Positions 1 to 12,700 of a stretch of 64,000 nt of DNA are shown piece by piece. Under the pieces are notes generated by a model. That model saw only the letters and a program-made list of their open reading frames with translations, had not been told where the DNA came from and ran no database searches. The DNA comes from Branchiostoma lanceolatum. Taxonomy: Eukaryota; Chordata; Leptocardii; Amphioxiformes; Branchiostomatidae. The DNA is taken from positions 18,464,769 through 18,528,768 of the forward strand of contig NC_089727.1 of the NCBI RefSeq assembly GCF_035083965.1. Direction: 5' to 3'. The stretch's first letter is position 1, and the number at the start of each line of letters is the position of its first letter. Made by a program: the position numbers and the translations under genes.

Positions 1-19
1 CACTTAGCTTTTACAGACC

Positions 20-330
20 TCATTCACCCGACCCCAAACTGGTTCTATAGAGCCCACCTGGGTCTATAAAACCCATCTAGCCCTGCAGAACCCACCCAGC
101 TCTATGAAACCCACCCAGGTTTTCATAACCCATCCAGATGATCTATATAAAAAACCCACCCAGGTTTATGAAATCCGCTTGGCTCTACAAAACTGACTAA
201 CCCGACCCCATGGAACCCAACTGGTCCTATAGATTAGATCCCAACGAATGATGAAACCCATCTTGCTCTGTGGAACCCATCCAGCTTTATGATGAAACCC
301 ACCCGGGTTCTATGAAACCCACCTGGTTCG
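20..330 (-). repeat. Minisatellite starting at the XPNPEP3 exon 4 donor
   Basis: On the minus strand the exon ends GAACCAG and the intron starts GTGGGTTTCATAG. The next units read AACCCGGGTGGGTTTCAT, AACCTGGGTGGGTTT and similar. About 12 imperfect copies of an 18-26 bp unit run to the window edge. The unit contains both the last exon bases and the splice donor. Confidence 0.85.
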
Positions 331-3001
331 ACTGTGACCACCATGCCAGGCTGTAGTTGGGAGGATCGGGACATGTCCGGCGTGTCATGAACATCCATTC
401 CGAGGTAGTGGCTGATGTGGTGGGGACAGTACCTCCGGGCTGTCTGTAAGTAAATAACAACAACAACAGGTAAACTTTGGCTGTTTCAAAGTGGGAGCGA
501 CCTGCAAATGCGTATTACAAGAAAGTATTTCCAATGCATTCTTGCTAATACAAAGTGGTAGATTGGTTAAGCGGGCAAACTCAAACTGAGAGCAAAGCAT
601 GATGTTTTTTGTTAGCTACATGTAGAAGTGCAATGTGGCTTTGCTACGGCTCCCATATTCAGCCAAGCACACAGGGTCACCCCTGCTATTCTAGTGTGTT
701 GTGTTTTCTATGTGCAAAAGTTTGATGCCATAACATAAGCTCCCTCAGACACAGGGCTACTGGCTTTACCACCCCATCTGAAATGATGATGCAACTTTTC
801 CAGTCATGTCCAGGCCCGGGTGCAAACCTGGACTGCCGGTTCCACAGAATCTGAACCAGAGAAGTGCACAGAGAACTAGACCACGCGGACACAACAGAAA
901 ATGACCACAGTCTGTGATATCTTACCTGAGTGAGCTCGTAGCCCTCCTTGTCCCGGACTATTCCCAGATCTTTCAGTTTCAGCCCGATCAGGTTCAGCAT
1001 GACGGTGTAGATGTGGTCCAGCGAGATCTCAGGACGACAGAGGTTCAGGCACGTCTTCTGGATGCTCAGGACAGCCTCGTACAACTGAACACACAAGGTC
1101 AAGCTCAAGATCGAATACAAGGCCAACACAAGGTCAAACACACTTGTTTCTTGGATCAAACAACCATTATGTTACAGACTGCAGATCATATCTGGAAAGG
1201 GAAGCTAGGCACCACATGCTTCACTTCGGAGTACAATCCCATGAGCAAGAAATATGCCAAGCTTTCCAATGATAAAACAAATAATATGCCAATCATTAAA
1301 AAAACAGACATATGATCAAGGACAATAAGTGAATGTACAGAACATCATTTTGAACTTTAAATCATACATCATTGGAAAACATATTTCGAACCCTTTAAAT
1401 AAAAAAAGTAATAAATATATTTTGGAGATATGATCGAATGAAATTAAGTTTGTCATCTTTCTATGTTAGAGATACCAATTGCAAGGAAGACATATTAAGA
1501 ATAGGAAAACTGAAAACATATATGACCCCCGACCTGTCTCTGAGGCTCCGTGAACTTGCCACTGATTGGCCAGGTCCTGGTGATGTCACACACGTAACCA
1601 TGGTACTCGCAGCCTGCGTCAACAAGAACCAGCTCTCCGCTGTTTATAACCTGTCGTTTGCACAAATACAGAAACATGATTTTTGGTGACAAAGTTCAAT
1701 ACATGTCAGGGTTTTTCTAAAGAGGGGAACAAGGGCGCTGCACCCTCATGCCCTAACCATGCAACCCCTTACCCTGGGGAGTAGATATGCTGACAAGCTT
1801 AAAATTCAGATTGACCAGAGATGCTACTAGTACTAGGTCACATACTAGTATGCATGTGACGTGCCTGACAGTAATTTTCCCCTAAAGAAGCCTAATAGGA
1901 TGCCTCTTTTTAAGTTGAAATCCTCTAAACTCCACACTGTAGATGGGGAAAACCCACATCTTCCCCCGCTAGGTTGCTCCTCACAATGCCCCATGCAATT
2001 TTCTTCTCAAAAACCACCTGATTATTGCTGATGTAGTGGAGCGTGTTTGCCCGGTTGCCCCCAGCGACCACCGGTGGATATGCCAGCATGTCCGCTCCGT
2101 CCATCCGACACTCGTAGTCCAGCTTCCCCTGCAGCTGGGCCTCGCTCACGCCAGGGAACGAGAAACGCATCGCGTCCGCGAACGCCTGCGCCGTGATGTC
2201 AGCAGCTTTCTGCATCAGCGCTATCTCGCTGTAAGACTTGACCAATCGGAGCTGCTGTACAAACCTACTGATTGGTTGAGTCGTCGCTTTGCTCTGCAGC
2301 GTTCTCGGCTGGAGAAGTGACGTCTTGATCTGCTCGCACAGGTGTCTGTGAACCGGTTTGAAGTGGTCGAACCAAACCGTCCAATCCGCAGTCCTGAACT
2401 GGACGAGGAATTTCCCGAGATCGTCTATCTTCAACGTTTGGTCCACTCCGGTCAGCTGTAGCGCTCCGTCCGTACCGGAGCGGGGACCGTCCCACAGCTC
2501 GCGGTCGGGGTTCCGCTCGGGAACCAGCAAGGTCGCTTTGTGATTGGACAGAGAAGTTTCAGGGCAAGATTCGAGCACGAGAACACTGTTGGGCTCCTTG
2601 AAACCGCTGAGGTAGAGGAAGTTTGGGTCCTGGCGGAACGGGTAGGGTACGTCCACCGCCATGTACTTAACCGGGCTGGACACAACGATAACGACATGTC
2701 TGCTTTGTTTCCCATGATGCTCCTTGATTGCGGACATCAGCTGACCCCTGCGCTGACGGAATTCTTCCCGCTGGATTCCCGTGGTGACCTCTCCGGGTTG
2801 CATGAGATGGGGGTGGGTCTGCGAGGTCGGCTGACCCAGATATCGCAAGGTCCTTACACAAACGGGAGAACTTGACGAAAAGTTTTTTGAGAAACAAGTT
2901 CTGAAGTGGCCTAAAGTGATCAAAATGTTTGACCCTTGGATATGTGGGAAACTGTTCTTACCCACAATCCTTAACACCTTGAAGGACAACGAAGAGAACA
3001 T
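323..3001 (-). CDS. XPNPEP3: Xaa-Pro aminopeptidase 3 (partial, C-terminus off window)
   Basis: M24B metallopeptidase that removes an N-terminal residue before proline, expected in mitochondria. Coding exons (minus): 2018-3001, 1534-1650, 926-1084, 323-443. Junctions are phase 0, 0, 0, and the last exon ends in phase 1. Together they give 460 complete codons. The ATG at 3001 opens a basic, Ser-rich, acid-free leader typical of a mitochondrial presequence, followed by RYLGQP and [11 protein letters not shown], which open the aminopeptidase P N-domain. The catalytic domain carries [10 protein letters not shown], the metal ligands Asp339 (LVDAG) and Asp350 (CDITRTW), His432 ([10 protein letters not shown]) and Glu459 (VTVEPG). 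The final metal Glu and about 50 residues, judging from the roughly 507-aa human protein, lie left of position 1. Exon 323-443 is easily missed: its acceptor is TACTTACAG and its donor CCAG/GTGGGT. Its intron side is a tandem repeat. The frame is open upstream of the ATG to 3322, without family similarity. Confidence 0.93.
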
Positions 3002-3447
3002 CTTGGCTGCGGAAGAATAAAAAAAGTTCAAGCAAGACTCCTTTTTAGACCTGTACCTGGCCTTCCTGAGTAAGACTTTTAATAAGACATGCTCCCAGCT
3101 GTTCCCTCCCGAGCATTGCTTCTTAAGACAGCTCCCCTGGATAAGAGTTCTTGAAACGTGCTTCAAGTTGGTCTGTCCTGAGCAGAGTCCTTGAAGATGT
3201 GTTCCCTGAGTATAACAGAATCCGTAAGATGCGTTTCTCACTGAAGTGAGATCCCTGTGCACAAAATAGAAATACACATTTAGTTCGAATTCTACTTGTA
3301 CTGAGTTGTAGGAATGCAACATTTATAAGTTAATAAAGTTTGTCTGGAAGTATTTGCCAAAATCGAAACACAACGTGATCAGAGATAGCAGACTTCACCC
3401 CATCACACAGTAAGTGCCCCCTGGTAGAACATACAGAAACTGCACTG

Positions 3448-3560
3448 CAGTAACACACACGGACACGGACACACACAAACACATACACACAAACATACAG
3501 ACACAACACACACAATGAGTCTCACACATATTCACATGCCCGCAAAACACACACACACGA
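3448..3560. repeat. Degenerate (CA)n microsatellite
   Basis: An ACACAC/ACGGAC-rich stretch upstream of the XPNPEP3 start. It produces long spurious Cys/Val frames on the minus strand. Confidence 0.85.
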
Positions 3561-4107
3561 TAGACCTGTGACCACCCAACCACACCGAGAAATCCCAGCA
3601 TGAAGCAAGTGTTTTATAGAGAGATTCGTAACCAGGTTTGTTACACAACTCGATGAAGTTAAATTTTAACCTCCTTGCACAACCACACGTGTTTTGTGTT
3701 CCTCAGATAATTTTCGAATTTAAATAATTGGGTCAACGTCAGACTGCGGCCGGATTCTGGCTATAAACCATGGCTGCTAACGATAGAATACATTTATTTT
3801 ACATTAGATATATTCTTAACAACGACCGGAAAAACATGACGTTTAAGAGTTCCTTATGAATGTTTACATCACTGACCAGAGGTCAAACTATGTTCATAAT
3901 TTTATGACGCCCCCCTCCCCACCAGATCAAAAATATACTTCGTACGCCGAACGCCGGCATAATATCACGTTCATATTTACCAATATGCCACAGCAAATAC
4001 TTTCTTTTCCACACGTACCTTACCACAAGCCGTTCGCCCTTGCTATGTCCGCATGGTGTCTTGAATACTGCAGTTCACGAGCAAGACACGAGTGGACCCG
4101 CACGTAA

Positions 4108-6605
4108 GACACATGTAAATGTTACACGTACACCAGCGCCACCTAGCATGTTTAATCAAAACTGCAGCTAACACAAAGCAGATGTGTGGTGCCTTTTGTG
4201 TACATATTCAGCTACGAATGAATGAACTGATTAATTGAATGACTGAATAACAAATTGGAAACGATGGAAAGAGGAAAAAGACTCACAAGGAGGTCATTTA
4301 CATAAAATAGACTTGTTTTATTTGCATAAAATGCCTAAATGTTCGTTAGACACTGGATGCTTAATTAAGAATTCTCGCTAATGTAAGAAGTTAAAATCTC
4401 CAAAATTTAACAATTTTTCACACTCCAGATAATAGGCAAGCACAGTAGCAAGAAACAAAAAATAAGCAAATAAATATAGGAAAAAATTAAAAAATACACA
4501 TTTGTACAAGCATATTGTTTTAAAGCTACAATTTCCTATAGTAGCTAAATGTAATGTTTCAATGAAGGACTCATAATTTCTATACAATATCAATAAGAAT
4601 ACACTAAAAAAATAACATGGTTCTATCCTGGTTGTTTGACAGAAACTCATTGGAATATTATTGGCACCTGCCCAAAACAATGGCAAGATATTTGGCATTT
4701 AAAGTTAAAATATGTACCATACCCATACTGTAAATACATTTAAGTGACTTAATTTTGCATTAGGGAGAAAACGGAGTGTTCACAGTGGTTTTTAGTTCCT
4801 GGTTGAACCAAGATGGTAGTCAGGTGGACAAAACAAGCATTTCTGTGGTGGTTTTCAGTAAAGAGGGACTACAAAAACTAGTGCTGTGTACTGGTAGTGT
4901 ACCGTAAAAATTGATTATGTTTCTGTCATTATTGAAGAAGTTAAGAAAAACATTATTCATTTTTCAAATTGTTCAGGTACAGGTACAGGTGATGTTACGC
5001 AGCACTAACCAAAACTGTGAACATTAAACCATCACAAACTTAAATGCATTTACAGTAACACATATTAAAAGCTAAGAAGCGTAATAACAGAATGTGAAGT
5101 AACATTGTATCTCTCAGATTTTTTTCCAAAACTGCTTGAGACATTCGTACAGAAAGAAAAAAAAATTATGTAGCTCCTAATTCCACAGGAAATACCATCT
5201 ATACAAGCTTCAATTCATGACCTAATTCTATGCAACAATACAGCACTGTAGGTTACCTACATTCGTTCTATCTGTAGTAATACTACCTGTAGAATGGACT
5301 CTTTTTCAATAACCAACATTTAGCAGATTAATGATAGTAATAATAATAAATACTAGAAATGGCACAATTTCATAATGTTGTAGCTTCGTAAAGCTAAAGT
5401 AAACAAACCGATAAGCGAATACAATGACCTTAACTACAGTTATATTGTAGACTCTGTAATATTGCGAATGTACTCTTTCAATTGTGACATTAACACTGAC
5501 CTATGGCACCGTAGACTGTGATGAGCATTTTTAGGCCAAGGAAAACTAACGTTGTGTTTCTCATTACCATCTAGTAAAAATCAGGGTTGGTAGGTAGGGA
5601 TTTTTTTCTCTTTTTTTAAAAACATTTCTGCCAAAGCGATCCAACAAATACATTTTAACAATGTAACACTGAAATGCATTAGGAGACTGGTATTTTCAAC
5701 ATCATACTTCAACTATACAGGTATATTGTACAAGCACTTATACTTTTCTGGTCGTATCATTTTTTCCATCGCAACAGAAAAGAGAAGAACATGTTGGAAT
5801 ATGATTTTTCAATGTTTGGATCGCTATGATGTCTAATAAAAAAATTCTAAGTCTCTTGCCAGCCTTTCAGTTTAATTAATTAACCAAAAAAGGATAGGGC
5901 TGGCAGGTTTTTGCTAGTGTTGGTCAGGTAACTGAAAACACAACATTTTTTCCCAAGGTCTTACTTAGAGATGCTCATCTCTGTGAGAAGAATACAGATA
6001 GAGAAGTGAATATTGTAGATGGCACATATAGGTGTCACAATAATCTCAAACAGTGGACGTGAGTTCGTTTTTGGCACTCATTTACAAGGCGACAAAATAG
6101 AGGATTTGTTCTTCATAAGAATATGCACATCTATTTTCAACATACAAAGTGATGAAAGGCACTTTTCGGGAATCCACGGAGTTAAGTTACTTGTTACAAA
6201 ATTTGCTCATGTCTAGAGCATTGCCAACTTCTAATTTGGCACTGAAATATGTATACCGGACGACTAGGTTGATGTGAAGACTTGGATTTTGTTTTAATAA
6301 AAAACATTCATAATCATAAATCCATGAGGTTGATTGTCCATATTGCTGTTTGGTTCGATATTTTTTAGGGAAGAGTCCATGACAACTTTTTTTCTGAAAA
6401 GAAAGACAAACCTTTCTTGTTGATACTGAGAAGTTAAATCTTACTTCTAACATACACTTGTAATACTAATAGGTATCATACCAATGTGTCCAGCTCAAAG
6501 ATGGTATCAGACCAGTGTTACTGGGGAATCAGTTCAGAGGTGGGATATTAGTATTACATGTACACTTTTGTTGTTCAGCTGAGGGTTGTGGCCTCATACC
6601 ATGGT
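4108..6605 (-). other. CHST14-XPNPEP3 intergenic region, mostly CHST14 3' flank
   Basis: AT-rich sequence without a supported coding frame. The frames at 4378-4698 and 6019-6216 have no family signature and biased composition. Part is probably the CHST14 3' UTR. A diverged TACTGTAAATG-type element (GTACCGTAAAAATTGATT, CATTTACAGTAACAC) lies near 4720-5060. Confidence 0.4.
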
Positions 6606-8397
6606 TTAAATTGTGTCAAGCTCGGGGATTGGGTATGCAAACATCATAAAGTCCATGCTGTACTTTGGTATGAGATCCTTTAATAACTGTGGTGGTACTT
6701 CAGACAGGTACTGTCGTAGTATGTTCTTGTTCGTGGGCTTGTAATACGCCTGTCGCTGTGGGAACCTGACGCTGGGTGGGGCGCCGACGGCCCTCAAGAC
6801 GTGATTGGCGTCGGCCTCCAGGTTCTCCTGCGTACCGATAAAGTCGTACTGAATGGGGCATGGTTGGCAGAGCTTTGTGAACGGCTGCCAGTGTTCGTTC
6901 ATTTCCCGCGGTTCTGTGTCCGACAGATAATGGACAAACTCCGAGAACGTCATGTCCGTTCCGTTGACGTTCGTGGGCGCGTTGGCACGATACTTCCTGA
7001 TAATGTCCCTCCCGTATCTCAGAGGAAAATCCACGATAGCCTTGTTGGCGAATTTGTCGCGATACGCCGACAACAGGCGTTGCATTGGGTCGCGTACAAA
7101 CATAAATTTGTAGTAGCTCTCCAGGCGGCTTTTAACTTCGTCCGCCGGCAAGTCCGATAAAAACACCAAATCTTTCCGATGGTCCATCTTGACCCTCTTC
7201 TCGACGTTCTCGATTTTACCGTCCAAAACTTTGATGACCTTTTTCCAGTTGGAACAGGCCACCTTCGGTATGTAGCAGTACAAGAACTTGTATTTGTCGT
7301 TGACGATGATATGTCTGAAGAGGGTCTTCTGTTCCCATGTTTCAAGGTTGTACGGTGATCTGGGCATCCCTTCTCTACTGCATACTGATTGGATGGTGTA
7401 GTTCTGTATATCACGTTGTACCTGGCGGGGAAAAAAAAGATTTCAGAATTTAAATAAAAATACTGCAAATCTTGAAATGTTTGAGACAGTTTTATTTTCA
7501 GTGACCATTCCATTCATGACTCCATGAATTCGCATTTCCTACTATGTTGTTACAGAATTGTTTTTGACTGTGAAATTAAGTCCCGGCAAAAATAAACAAA
7601 TCTACAGTAATGAAACAATCAGTAAATACATGGTAACCTTTGGTTAGACTGAGCAGGGTAAACAAAGGTTTCACATGTCTGGATCATCATCATACAAAGT
7701 TACAAAGTCTCAAGTTTACTTGAAGTCAAACTCAAAAGTTCACTATTCACTGCTCAGTGCTTTTAATAGTTCAGTTTTAATACAATTAAAAAAGATAACA
7801 CAAAAGTCTGATCCCCGCTGTCAATCAATTAGCATTTCAACCAATAAGAGAGTGCCTGCATGTCTGTCACATGTGTGAAGTGAGGTAAACAAACATTGAC
7901 ATCCCTGCCTCTGGGAAACTAACAATGATGTTTAAAATCACAATCATCAACTCTTATGTACTAAAATGAGCCTTAAATAAGTCTGATTGTTACAGTTATT
8001 TTTTTATCCTTCATTTCTCAAATATTTTCTCTCATTCCAGATTTTTCCATGCACCCTCGCCCCCTATGAACAAATTGGAATAGTCCTACGGAAGTTTGTT
8101 GTGGGAAGCTGAGATATGTCATCACATACCTCTGCGTAGTGGGAGGGGGGCAAAACATTATCCTAAGCTATATTATATAGCATAATTTCACGCTACCTTA
8201 AAGTCTTGAGATTCAGCGGGTGCCTCTGCTCTCTCCGCGGGCCTGGGTGCGCTGGTGCCCCGATCCCAAGCCGGCACGAGTCGCCCCCGCCGTGCCTGCG
8301 GAGTTCTCCCCAAGACGATCCACGTCATCAGCATACTCAGCATGGCCAGGCCGCCTAGCCCGAGTAGAAACCGTGAGCTCCGCCGGCCCCACAGCAT
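6606..8397 (-). CDS. CHST14: Dermatan 4-sulfotransferase (carbohydrate sulfotransferase 14-like)
   Basis: Golgi type II membrane enzyme that should transfer sulfate from PAPS to the 4-position of GalNAc next to iduronate in dermatan sulfate. Two coding exons (minus), 8197-8397 and 6606-7421, join in phase 0 (QDFK then VQRDIQNYT) to give 338 aa. The ATG at 8397 is the first ATG in frame; an upstream GTG at 8439 was not accepted. Residues about 10-29 are a hydrophobic signal anchor after RRSSR. The 5'-phosphosulfate-binding motif is YIPKVACSNWKK and the 3'-phosphate-binding motif is FVRDPMQRLLSAYRDKF. MNEHWQPF, LCQPC, YDFIG, ENLEADANHVL, APPSVRFPQRQAYY and FAYPIP match CHST14 better than CHST11/12/13 as I recall them. 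The stop is at 6606-6608. It lies between XPNPEP3 and ST13. CHST11-family membership is near certain; the exact paralogue is likely. Confidence 0.9.
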
Positions 8398-9404
8398 GCT
8401 GCATCGGCAGATAAAGTGTGTGGAGTTTAACGGGGCCACACGGGGGGCTAGCTAAGTGTCGGCTCGGTGGGAAGCGAGGGGAGAGCCCGCGGGGATCTCC
8501 GAGGCGTCCCGTTACTTTTCCTCCTGTGGGAATCCGAGTGAAAAACGCGTCAAGGATTAAATAAAAGTTTACACCCCAGTAACAACTCGAAAAGCGTACG
8601 CTGTACTTAGAAATGATCGGCCAGTCATCGTAGAAAACTTTTCGATAATCGAGTAAACGAGTTGAGCCAAACTCGAAGTAAGAAATCACCGCTAGCTGGC
8701 ACCACTGACGTCTGGACTGATGGCAGCGGGACATTCCACCACAGGCGATTCGATTCTACTAGAGGTTAAAGGTCAATTCAAGCAGATGTTAAGGTATGAG
8801 TACACAGTATTTCGCCGCGACCCCCGGAGTCTGTGACGTAGCGGTAAGAAAATAGTGCGCCCTAAACCTTGAACCGTGTGTAAAAACGTTGACGTGAATG
8901 CCAGCGAGGCACAAACTTTACTATATGGTAGTATAATAATTGGGCTTTTAGATCGTAGGAATGAGATTGTGAAGTTTTCCCATTCGGCGTATAAATGCGC
9001 GTGACCTTTGCAGCTGCCTGCCGAGGTGAGTCGGCTTCACTTCCGCATGACCCCGCATGACCCCATATCAAAGTGGCCGTCAAATTGTTAAAAAACCATA
9101 ACTTTTTTTGCTTTTCAGCTATTTTGTAGATCGTACCCTCGACTTCAACATATTTGCTTGTCGTGATTTTGTAGGGTACCCTACTATGATTTTATCCACG
9201 TCGATGTGGGTCACTTTGTGGTCCTTAACTATAGAAACCCCCATAGGCCGAAAACTGTGTTCTGCTACCTTAAGAGGAGAGATCGTGAGTTTCTTTGTAT
9301 CCACTCAGTTCAGCTTGATTGAATATCGGTGTACTACAAAAAAGGAGCAGGCCAAAATGTTATTAGAATATTTCATCTAAAAATCGGTGATTACCTTATT
9401 TGTT

Positions 9405-9584
9405 TGTTTCTTTGTTACTTTTATGATGCCCACGGTCTTGATGACGACCATTCTGGCATGTTGTGTACAAAAGTCTTGTTAAATGCCGTTCCCAAAGATG
9501 CAAGATCGGTGACACGGCAGGAATCGAACCCGGAACCACTTCATTCTGAGCCGAACACGCTGCCGTTGCACCACACGATCCCAA
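9405..9584 (-). mobile_element. tRNA-derived SINE upstream of ST13
   Basis: The minus strand reads TGTGGTGCAACGGCAGCG (A box) and GGGTTCGATTCCTGCC (B box), followed by TTTGGGAACGGCATTTAAC. It lies about 200 bp from the ST13 start codon in the ST13/CHST14 intergenic space. The surrounding sequence does not fold as a plausible tRNA, so it is a SINE head. Confidence 0.75.
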
Positions 9585-9663
9585 ATCCAAGTCGACCTTT
9601 GACATGAAACGCTGGTGTGATACCGCTACGGTTCCAGAAGTTTCTGCGTGGTGAGACCCTGTG

Positions 9664-9670
9664 CGGAAGT
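9664..9670 (+). promoter_or_regulatory. ETS-type promoter motif upstream of ST13
   Basis: CGGAAGT lies about 115 bp upstream of the ST13 ATG in a TATA-less stretch. ETS/GABP sites of this form are common in promoters of housekeeping genes. No transcription start can be placed from sequence alone. Confidence 0.3.
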
Positions 9671-9783
9671 AGCGTGGACTGAGAGCTCATGTCGGGCCGT
9701 TACAACAAAACATTTACCTCGCCGTAAACTATAGCCCTCTAAACCCTAAATATAGCCTAGCCTTGTAGATCCTGCAAGCAGCC

Positions 9784-12700
9784 ATGGACGCAGAGAAGAT
9801 AGCCCAACTCCAGGCCTTCGTGCAGATGTGCAGGGCTGACCCGGGGGTTCTACACGACCCGAAACTGCAGTTCTTTAAAAGCTGGATGGAAAGGTGAGAG
9901 AGCCTTAAGGTCACGCTTAGGGACAAGGCTATTTATTTTACGACTCAGGCGACAAATGTAGGAGTGAAATATGATAGAACCGAACAAAGAAATGTTACAA
10001 AAGGAGGAGAAATGCAGAAATTCAGTAAAGTAAGATGAAATAAAATGATAGGATGAAAGAGGAGGGTCCCCTAGGGGAATAGAAAAATCATGTTGGTCGT
10101 GACCATGACTTTGGGGGGAGGGGCAAACAATAGTATTAAGCAGAAATATCGTGAATAGGGAAAAACATGGCCGCAATTGTTCAACTTGGCTGTGTGTAAC
10201 TATTAATCAATTACATGCACAAGGCAGTCATTTACTGTAAATTCATATATTCTAACGGAGATTTGATTTGGCAGCAGAATTAAAGGAGGCTTTGTTGATG
10301 TTCACTGAAAGTATGCGGTTGAGAAAAATACAGCAGAAGTATTATACAACACACAATGGCTTGCAATGTGATGTGTCATGATTTTGCAGCAAAAGGGCAG
10401 TGTGAGAGCCGCATAGATACAATTTATAAACATATCAAGATATGGGTTGACCAAATTTGTAAAAGGAGAAAAAGTACTAGAGGAAAAGTAAATCATTTGA
10501 TAGTAGCACTGCGGTTTGCAATACTATTAAGGAGGTTTTAATCTGATTGAAATACCTATATGGTACTATCAATAAAAAGATTGTAAGACTAAGAGCATGA
10601 TATTATATAAAAATGAGGAACAGTCTGGATTGTATAATTATCTAAAAAAACAGCTACATAACCTAATATACAAAATTGATTGATTCCGCCTTATCATCAG
10701 TCCAGAAGGGGGTGTGGCAGGTATGATCATTTTGTAATTTTGAACAACCTGCCCATGGCTCAGCAGTGACACCTGCTGGAGATCAACAGTACTGCAGCAG
10801 TGTTTGCTGTTGCAATATTTATCATATCTCGTTATACATTTTCTCATACAGATGCTGTATGGAAGTGGCATTTTACACCACACATCTCAGTCTAAAGAAG
10901 ATACTGTAGATTCATTTATTTTCGCCTAGACTTTTCGCGGTAGGGACGGAAAGGAGGTTGTCGTGGTGTTTTAAGTTCATATGGTTGATACGATTCTGTA
11001 ATACAGTGGTAAGGGATATTCTGGGGGTGTGATGATTTCGCGGTTGAGAGGCTACTGCGAAAATAAAACCATCGTCAATATTTCAGGATTAACGGTAATG
11101 TTTTGTTTTTCTGCAGCATGGGAGCCAACATCCCACCAGCATCGTCCTCCCAGTCTGGAACAACTCAGGATAGCCCTCCACCAATGGTAAGGCTGCTAAC
11201 ATTATGTTTATAATATAACTAGCACCAATGGTGAGGCTGCAAATATCATGTTTACTTAGTAGATCTATCACCAATGGTGAGGCTGCAGACATCATGTTTA
11301 CATAGTAGATCTATCACCAATGGTAAGGCTACAAACATCATGTTTACAAAAAGTAGATCTATCACCAATGGTAAGGCTACAAACATCATGTTTACAAAAA
11401 GTAGATCTATCACCAATGGTAAGGCTACAAACATCATGTTTACATAGTAGATCTATCACCTATGGTAAGGCTACAAACATCATGTTTACTTAGTAGATCT
11501 ATCACCAATGGTAAGGCTGCAGACATCATGTTTACATAGTAGATCTATCACCAATGGTAAGGCTACAAACATCATGTTTACAAAAAGTAGATCTATCACC
11601 AATGGTAAGGCTACAAACATCATGTTTACAAAAAGTAGATCTATCACCAATGGTAAGGCTACAAACATCATGTTTACATAGTAGATCTATCACCAATGGT
11701 AAGGCTGCAAACATCATGTTTAGACAGTTCATGTAGCTCTAGCACCTGACCAATGGTGAGACTGGAAACATCAGTCGTTGACTGTTTTAGAGCCCTAGCT
11801 ACCACCTTCTCTACCTTCCCATGAACTTAACTGTAACAGTTGTTAACGTGGAACTGAATAAAACGTTGCCAGCTTGGTCCTTTCTCAGCTAGATCATTTA
11901 GCTTATAGTTACTGTAATTCACTTTATCTTCATGAAGTTCATGGTAGCAAAATTTCACAGTGTAAGGAAAATAGACATTTTCACTTAACTTTAACTTCAC
12001 GGTGGCGGCAGGTGATTTACAGAATGGATGTGTGAAGGAATCATAAATGATAACAACAGTTTTTTTACGGTGATGATAAGTTCACGGTACAGTGGAGACC
12101 ATGAAAACAGTGAACATAAAGTTACAGTGAAAGAAACAAGAATGACAGTATATAGTAGATTTTAATGCATATTTGTAGAACTTTGATTAAATTGTCTGCC
12201 AATCAATGTTATGGTGATATGATGTTGTACCCTATGAATGTAGTCAATAGAATTCAGACTATGACTCCAAGGTTGATTTTGATGAACATTCAATTTAAGA
12301 TTGTAGATTAACTGTATTGTGTGATTTGTATTGTTCCAGGGATCAGCCTCAAAACCAGCCCCTCCCCCTGAACCTGAACCTGAGTCAGAGGAGAGCGAAG
12401 AGAGCGACCTTGGTGAGTTGGGGATGGTTTTTACTTTCATACTGGTTGCACTGTCTTCAATCTTAATCAGTGCATGAACATCAGCCATGATGATTTCTGT
12501 GTGACTGTTTTCCTCCTAACTCCATCAAATTAATCTCCAAGCAGATGTACATGTAAGGATCTGGCTTATTTTTTTAATGCCGTTTTTGCTACACATCTTA
12601 GACATCTACATTGGACCTCTTTTCGACTAGTATTGCATTTTTACCAAGCACCGCCTCCTCTAACATCTGCTTGGAGATTAGCCTCAGACTATCTATTATG

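Larger units (their letters stand above)
8398..9783. other. Divergent intergenic region between CHST14 and ST13
   Basis: About 1.4 kb separates the two start codons, which point away from each other. It must hold both promoters. Apart from one SINE (9405-9584) and the ETS-type motif near ST13, nothing specific was recognised; no TATA box was accepted. Confidence 0.5.

Noticed and set aside
428..443. Ser in HISHYLG of XPNPEP3 as an active-site change from HVGHYLG of human
   Set aside because: Bacterial aminopeptidase P has Ser at the same place, as I recall; the metal His is intact.
3002..3322. N-terminal extension of XPNPEP3 to the ATG at 3322
   Set aside because: In frame but without similarity; the ATG at 3001 directly precedes a good mitochondrial leader.
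4378..4698. 106-aa minus-strand frame with hydrophobic stretches
   Set aside because: AT-rich noncoding composition, no recognisable family, located in the CHST14 3' flank.
8398..8439. Earlier start of CHST14 at 8439
   Set aside because: That codon is GTG; the first in-frame ATG is at 8397 and leaves a normal signal anchor.
11252..11736. Open frames with repeated [13 protein letters not shown] or the plus-strand equivalent
   Set aside because: They are translations of the exon 2 donor minisatellite in an intron; no family similarity.
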